From: Jackrogersella multiformis
Taxonomy: Eukaryota; Ascomycota; Sordariomycetes; Xylariales; Hypoxylaceae
DNA: 64,000 bases
Assembly (NCBI GenBank): GCA_902806575.1
Contig: CADCXD010000011.1
Location: 558,001 to 622,000, forward strand
Direction: 5' to 3'
How positions within the stretch are numbered: position 1 is the first letter of the stretch; every line of letters starts with the position of its first letter. The notes beneath the pieces are model-generated. The model worked only from the letters and a program-made list of their open reading frames with translations. It was not told where the DNA came from and searched no databases. Shown here one piece after another: positions 57,777 through 64,000 of this stretch. A program made the position numbers and the translations under genes.

Positions 57777-59392
57777 ATGTCCAATCTTCCTTTCGAACCC
57801 GAGTTTGAGCAGGCCTACACAGGTAAATAAATGAATATTACATAGCTTGTGATGCAAACCTAGATTAACATCATGGACAGAGCTTGTGGCCACTCTTGAA
57901 GAGAGCTCTCTATTCCAGGAACATCCTGAGTACAGAACTGCACTAGAAGTCGTCTCTATACCTGAGCGCATCATCCAGTTCCGAGTGGTCTGGGAAGACG
58001 ATAAGGGTAACCTTCAGGTGAATCGTGGATACCGTGTTCAGTTCAACTCCGCACTTGGCCCTTTTAAGGGTGGTCTGCGATTCCATCCTACTGTCAACCT
58101 ATCAATGTGAGAAAATTCATGATCCAAAGAACGATCGTTCCATTCGATCTGAATTAGCCTTGCTGATATGCCTGGCCAATAGTCTGAAGTTCCTCGGCTT
58201 CGAGCAGATCTTCAAGAATGCCTTGACCGGATGTAAGTTTCATCCCGTGTTGAAGAAAATGAGACGTTGCTGACGAATATCTATGCAGTAAGCATGGGCG
58301 GCGGCAAGGGAGGAGCTGATTTTGACCCTAAGGGCAAGAGTGACAGTGAGATCCGACGATTCTGTGAAGCTTTCATGAAGCGACTGTGCCAGCACATCGG
58401 TGCCGAGACCGACGTGCCCGCTGGCGACATTGGTGTCGGCGGCCGAGAAATTGGCTACTTGTTCGGTACCTACCGTAAGGAGCGAAACAAGTGGGAAGGC
58501 GTTCTTACCGGCAAGGGTCTAACTTGGGGTGGCAGCTTGATCCGACCAGGTAAGCATCAATTTCGCTGCTAATTCGCCTAGAAATGTGTCTCGGGCTAAC
58601 GGTCCCTGAACAGAGGCTACTGGTTACGGACTCATCTACTATGTCGAGCACATGATTGCGCACGTTGGCAAGGGTAGCTTCGAGGGAAAGCGAGTTGCCA
58701 TCTCGGGATCCGGCAACGTCGCTCAGTACGCCGCCCTGAAGGCCATCGAGCTAGGCGCCACCGTAGTATCCCTGTCGGACTCCCATGGCGCCCTGATCGC
58801 CGAGGGCGACGCGCACTTCACCCCCGAACACATCGAGGAGATCGCCACCATCAAGCTGCTCCGAAAGCCCATCACCGAGTTCAGCGCCAAGTCGCAGTTC
58901 AAGTACATCGAGGGCGCGCGTCCGTGGGTGCACGTCGGCAAGGTGGACATCGCGCTCCCGTGCGCGACGCAGAACGAGGTCAGCAAGGAGGAGGCCGAGG
59001 CGCTGGTCGCCGCCGGCACGCAGTTCGTGGCCGAGGGCTCCAACATGGGCTGCACGCAGGCGGCGATCGACGTGTTCGAGGGCGCCAGGAAGGCGACGGA
59101 CGCGGGGTCGTCCTCCATCTGGTATGCGCCGGGCAAGGCGTCGAACGCGGGCGGGGTGGCGGTGTCGGGCCTGGAGATGGCGCAGAACAGCAGCCGCTTC
59201 AACTGGACGCGCGACGACGTCGACGGCCGCCTCAAGGTCATCATGAAGGACATCTTCGACCAGAGCATCGCCAACGCCGAGAAGTACGTCAAGACCCAGG
59301 ACGGCGTGCTGCCCAGCTTGGTCGCCGGCGGGAACATCGCCGGCTTCCTCAAGGTCGTCCAGGCTATGCACGACCAGGGCGATTGGTGGTGA
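57777..59392 (+). CDS. gdhA: NADP-specific glutamate dehydrogenase
   Basis: Five exons: 57777..57822, 57881..58106, 58183..58232, 58289..58549 and 58614..59392, 453 aa, the normal length for the hexameric fungal enzyme. Key segments are EFEQAYTELVATLEES, RVQFNSALGPFKGGLRFHP (substrate-binding Lys), ILKFLGFEQIFKNALTGL, SMGGGKGGADFDPKGKSD (catalytic Lys region), DVPAGDIGVGGREIGYLFG, the Rossmann GSGNVAQYAALKA (about residue 223), and the C-terminal SNAGGVAVSGLEMAQNS. All four introns (58, 76, 56 and 64 bp) splice in frame. It aminates 2-oxoglutarate to glutamate with NADPH, the main ammonium-assimilation step. The last exon is markedly GC-rich at third codon positions compared with exons 2-4, which is a strong local codon-use shift. 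Confidence 0.97.
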
Positions 59393-59712
59393 GCGCGGCT
59401 GCTGGTGCGGGCGGCTGCGACTTTGATGGATCGTGCTTGCGTCGGTGGGGGCAGACAGCTAGGCGGATTGAGGGATTAAGGGGTTGAGGGTTGGCCGCGA
59501 CCTACATACATAAAGATATGTAGGGGCTATCTACCCGGGATCATCGCGGGCTACCGAAGAGCGTTACCTGGGGCTGGCTGCTATAGCTAGCTATTTTAAA
59601 ATGGAGGCTAGGCCGGTCGATGGCGCACCGGCTATGATGTACTTACGAGATGATACCTACGAACGAGTGAGCCTTCCTCGGGCAAGCGTGTCGGCCTGAT
59701 AGGGGGGCTTTA

Positions 59713-59730
59713 TGGATGGATGGATGGATG
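59713..59730. repeat. (GGAT)n microsatellite
   Basis: Four to five GGAT units in the 3' flank of the glutamate dehydrogenase gene. Confidence 0.75.
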
Positions 59731-62684
59731 GGGGGCGGGTGACAGACATGTTTGGATCAATTAACTAAAATTTTACTTTATTTTATTGTTTTTTAGGTAC
59801 CTAATTGGCCTAGTTTTTTTGGTTTCGACTACATGCCTAGATAGGTATCTATGATTTCCTGGGTGTGATTGTGTCGCTGTTATGACGAGGACAGTGGTGA
59901 CGGCGGGGAGGAGAGAGAGGTTACGGCATGGTATGATATGTATGCTATGGAGAGGAGCCATGTCTACCTCTACGGCGGCTAACTTAGATGAATGGACGCA
60001 TATGCTGCACCACTTAACTTTAGGCGTTTAAGTGAGACGCAGACTCGCAGACGCGGTGGCAGGTGGTACTGGTGTGTAGTAGTATGGAGTAGCATACGGC
60101 AGCCATGTGGGTAGCAGTATAAAGTAGCATGCGCAGATCCACCACCGAGGCACTTTCGACGCTATTGGGCGCGCAGAGGTTACGATGCTACGCTGTTCCT
60201 CGCGGGGGCGGAGGACGAGAGGGAGCCAGGTCAGATCGCCGGTTTGCAGTATATTGTGGTTGACTGACAGCTGGCGCAAGCGAACGAACCGGAGGGCATG
60301 GCGTGAGCTGGTCGGTGGGGGAAGGGGTGAAGGGGTGAGGTCATGATGCGTAGGCTTCCAAGGGTTTAGGGGGGTTGATATGGGAGATGAGGTGCGTGGG
60401 CTTGCTGGGCAGGGAAACACGGGTAGACAGGTAAGTAGGGGATGGTCGCGTGTAAGTGAATAAGAAACTAGGCAGCATCCGACATCGATATTTCCCGTTC
60501 ATAACTCCGCAATTCCCGTCGATTTGTCATGCCGTCCGTTCATGTGCTGGCAGTGGTGCTCTTCGTATGGACGGACACGCTCACCGAGGATCATTGCCAC
60601 GCCTGCTGCTCGCCCCCCTTGCCGTGCCGTGACCATACCTAGGTAGGCAATCTGCCTGGGTGCCTGCCTACTTCCTACGTGGCCGGGCAATACGGGATTC
60701 GGGACATTTCGTCGTAGGTATATTGGATTAGGTAGAACAGAAAACCATCGCCGTCATCCCCTTCGCCAATATTCCGAGACGTCGTGGTTGGTGGCGGCGG
60801 TGATGCTATTGGCAGTGGCTGGCTGGCGGGCTGGGCAGGTAGGTAGTCGGCTCGTATGCGGTGCCTACCCTCATGCAAGGGAGACCCGGAGCTCTGGGCG
60901 GGCGGGAATGGAGGAACCGGGGAATTTGGTTTGGGGTTTGGAACTCTTCAGGGCTGCCATGTGAGAAGGGGAGTCGAGCTTGGGATACCTAAGTAGGTAC
61001 AGCGCACTCTACTGGATCCCAAAGTCTCAGCCCCCCCTTTTTACGGAAACTGTTGGGTCCCCCTTGCTTGCTAGTGCTATATATCGGACTTGCTAAGGTG
61101 AAGGATGCTATAGGTGCTAGGTCCTGGGATTAGGACTCAAAGGATATACTTAGATGTAGGTAGGTAGGTAGGGTCTAGATCCAGAGCTGCATAAATACCT
61201 ACCTACTAGTGCCTATTAGAATGATGTCACTGGAAGCTGCGCAGCTTAAAAGGGGCTACGTTGAAGAAACTTCATTTCATAGAGAAAATACAAAATACAC
61301 CAGAGGAAATTCGGTAAAAATGCTGTTACGAAATTAAACCTCGAAATAGCATATCATTCACTTTTGAGGGAATCAAGTTAAGAATTAGTTGATTTGCCTT
61401 CGATTAAAAATATTAGGGGCAGTTTAGGTGAGCGGTTTTATCGCTATTACATACCTCTTACCAAGCGGATAGTTCCCCCTATAGGTCAATACGAGGCTTC
61501 TTACCGCCGTGGCGTTACGAGGCGTCGCTACATGGCACCAAGGTGCGCTATCAACGTCGTTTGTGCTACGATTCTTTTCTTCCTTCTTTCACCTTCCAGC
61601 TGTTCTACGTTCCGTCTTATACTCCACGCTCCCCCGTATAACGTATTCGGGCCGCGGGGAAGGAGTCGCAGGTGGTGGTGGCAGTGGGGTCTACGACGAA
61701 TTATAAAAATCTCCGAGACTGGAGCCAGGTACTGCCATCATGATTAGGCACTCGAATCCTTTCCGACCGGAAACATAGCCGGATCCTGAGACTGTGGTGA
61801 CGGAGCAAGACAACGTTCCTCCTTCGTTGACACGCTTGGGTGGGCTGATGCTGACGGAACCGTATATATAACTTTGGTGTAAGGTACGTAGGTAGGCAGG
61901 CGGAGGTACGGTATGTGGTGTATACCGTCGCGGCTACGTGCAGAGCAGGATCTTGCACCGGCATGCGTGGTGATACAATGTAGAGGCACGTGTGAGAGTA
62001 ATCTTCCGGAGGATGGTTAAGAATAAGAAAAAAGAAACGAATCCCTCCCTCCTTGTTCTACTCATCCACAGGCCGTCTGTGATGAGATGAGATGAGACGA
62101 GACAGCGGGGGGGAACACGGCATGGAAAGAATTTGAAGATAGAAAGGGCGGTATCAGTATCGCCGCTGATTGAATGGAAAAGCAGCATGGTTTCGCAAGT
62201 ACTGAGATAGGTGGGTGATACGGCAGTTCTATCTCTGTGTTTTTTGGGGGGGAGGGTTTTTATCATATTTTAGCTCGAGTCTCATGTCTCCAAGCCTCTT
62301 TTGTACCTTGCAGTTCAAGACCTACATATGTGTAGTGTATACCGGACCTGGATTGGGTGGTGGCGTACAAAAATAGTATGCACCTACTTAGATCTTCGGA
62401 GGTTACGAGATGTACTCAGGTATCTAGATACATTATGTACTTGCCTAGGAGGTACATGTGGTGTATTGAAGCAATTGACCAATTATCCATTTTGAAAGGG
62501 TTGATATTAATACAAGTACGGATAACTTGATTGATATTACTATAGAAAATAGATAAGTACCTAGGTTAGATAAGTAGTGCCTATAACGATAGATTGGCAA
62601 CCAATCAGACTCCACAATTGTTAGCTGAATCTTTTAATAGGATCGGAATCCGAGAATTGTATCCACTATTACTTACTTACCATC

Positions 62685-62720
62685 TACATCTACCACTACT
62701 ACTACTACCACCACCACCAC
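62685..62720. repeat. (TAC)n/(CAC)n trinucleotide microsatellite
   Basis: Consecutive ACT units change into ACC units; directly visible. Confidence 0.8.
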
Positions 62721-62757
62721 CTCCGACAATGCCGGCATCTAGCTGACATGCAAACAT

Positions 62758-62780
62758 ACATTACATTACATTACATTATA
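62758..62780. repeat. (ATTAC)n pentanucleotide repeat
   Basis: Four tandem units of ATTAC followed by ATTATATATA; directly visible. Confidence 0.8.
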
Positions 62781-64000
62781 TATATTCATAGTAGGTAGGC
62801 TATGGATATTAAGACCATTCTGATATTACCTAGTGTAGACAATTCCTACTATCCTTTTGCCGGTCTGATCGTTCGACCTTTTCAGCCCTGATGTCTGTCC
62901 GGCCTTTCTCCAACTCCCTTAGCTGGGGCCAGGATCGGTTCTGTGAATCCTACATACCTATATGCACGTGAGTGTCTGTTTATAGAGCAAATTAAGGTCT
63001 TTAATCTCGATTCTCATACATACCTACCTAGGTAAGTATGGCTCTCAATCCGAGTGGCTCAGGCCATTTGACTTGGATCCCAATTGTTCTATGGGTGTCA
63101 ACCCCAATTGGGTATCGTCTATTTCAGCCCTAAATCTACAGGGTCTTTAGGGGTCTTAAGATGGGCCATTATTATACCACCCTAATAGCGCTTGTTCTTG
63201 GTATTAATATTATCTGCAGAATGCAGACTGCAGTCGGCTAAAAGGTACTATGTAAGCTTGCTGGTATACTTACACCGTTATTACGGCAGCTGACACAATG
63301 ATAGAACTTGCCCGTCTTGGTCTTTCATTGGATGCCTTCGAAATTTAAACCCATCTCCGGCACCTTGCGTGGCTGAAACCTCGAAACGGTTTTACGGTCT
63401 GTCAAAGAACATATTACGACATCCGTCGTCGATGACATAATTAGGGCGGCCGGTAGCGAGAGATATCCTTCACATACTTTCGTGAGCCTAGGCGTAGACT
63501 CTAACCGGCCAGGCAGGTAAGTCGTTATAGTCAATGCTTTCTGTGTTGCCTTAGAACATTCCGCGTCTAGTCCGCGTCCTTCTAGGCATTACGTGGCCCA
63601 GCAGGTAAGAGATAAGGTGTTGGAGTTACCTCACCGAACACATACCTGGACACTTAGCATCGTGTAAGGACTTACAAGTCTGCAAGTTTACCAATTGACC
63701 GATTCGAGGTGCCTATCAGAACGAAAGCGCTCTTCCGAATTAAGTCGTTCGTTAGCCAATCAGCTTTTGCGCACTTGATATGTCAATGACGAAAAAGAAA
63801 TAACTGGGTTGGCTAGTCTCCATTGGTACACTATTGATAGCGATGCCGCATGTTTCGAACCTAACCCTCCCTTGCAGACAAATACCCTGCACCTTTTCCT
63901 CGAGATCCACGGTTCATCTAATAAGTTGGGAAGAATACCGCGGCCCTGGGGTTTGGAATAGACCCGGGCGGGATGAGCCGCTTGAACCAAACCGGCATCT

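Larger units (their letters stand above)
59393..64000. other. Gene-poor right flank with simple repeats
   Basis: About 4.6 kb without a gene I can support. It contains (GGAT)n at 59713-59730, (TAGG)n / TACCTAGG near 61157-61171, (TAC/CAC)n at 62685-62720, an ATTAC pentanucleotide run at 62758-62780, and further palindrome copies. Open frames are short and lie in low-complexity or pyrimidine-skewed sequence. Confidence 0.5.

Noticed and set aside
58723..59371. Two ~206-codon minus-strand frames over glutamate dehydrogenase
   Set aside because: Caused by GC-ending codons of the real gene; no independent signal.
1..64000. tRNA genes and CRISPR arrays
   Set aside because: Searching by eye for GGTTCGAANCC-type T-arms with matching acceptor stems and for regularly spaced identical repeats found none; a covariance-model scan would be decisive.

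Overview
The window is nuclear DNA from a filamentous ascomycete (Pezizomycotina, most likely a sordariomycete). The evidence is short GT-AG introns of about 48-210 bp with CTAAC/CTGAC-type branch sites, a CFEM/GPI protein, a Zn2Cys6 regulator, an NADP-glutamate dehydrogenase with several introns, and gene products that look like standard Sordariomycetes housekeeping proteins. The class assignment is inference from protein resemblance. Intergenic DNA is AT-rich and scattered with the palindrome TACCTAGGTA and runs of (TAGG)n. I see no bacterial operon, CRISPR array, tRNA or rRNA gene.

Layout. 1-12.0 kb: mitochondrial ribosomal protein bL34m (+), a secreted GH3 beta-glucosidase (-), a secreted class-3 lipase (+) and a flavin monooxygenase (-). 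12.8-25.3 kb: RAD7 (-) and RAD16 (+) head to head across a 1.4-kb spacer, then mitochondrial methionyl-tRNA synthetase (+), a NAT9-like acetyltransferase (+) and a PLP-dependent L-serine dehydratase (-). 25-32 kb: a gene-poor tract with one small secreted orphan, a 48-bp tandem repeat, a dense GC-rich array of hairpins and a 15-bp minisatellite. 32-40 kb: a Zn2Cys6 regulator, an NTF2-fold mRNA-export protein (Mtr2-like), farnesyl/geranylgeranyltransferase alpha subunit with an unusual N-terminal extension, and mevalonate kinase. 43-49 kb: a ketopantoate-reductase-like protein, a CFEM protein, a dimeric-barrel (ABM-like) protein and ribosomal protein eL38. 49-59 kb: a tiny membrane protein, CaaX protease Ste24, DNA polymerase delta catalytic subunit and NADP-glutamate dehydrogenase. 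59.4-64 kb holds no gene I can support.

How the genes fit together. RAD7 and RAD16 encode the two proteins of the yeast global-genome nucleotide excision repair factor NEF4, and here they share one intergenic region. Mevalonate kinase, the prenyltransferase alpha subunit and Ste24 act at successive points of isoprenoid supply, CaaX prenylation and CaaX processing, all within 16 kb. The remaining genes look like an ordinary mix of housekeeping and secreted-enzyme genes.

Quality note. Three genes (GH3, FMO, serine dehydratase) show one-base frame problems. In FMO and serine dehydratase these lie in or near homopolymer runs; in GH3 the problem is at a splice junction. Either the sequence carries indel errors or these genes are damaged. 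Exon borders given here were derived by reading splice signals and conserved protein continuity, not by transcript data.
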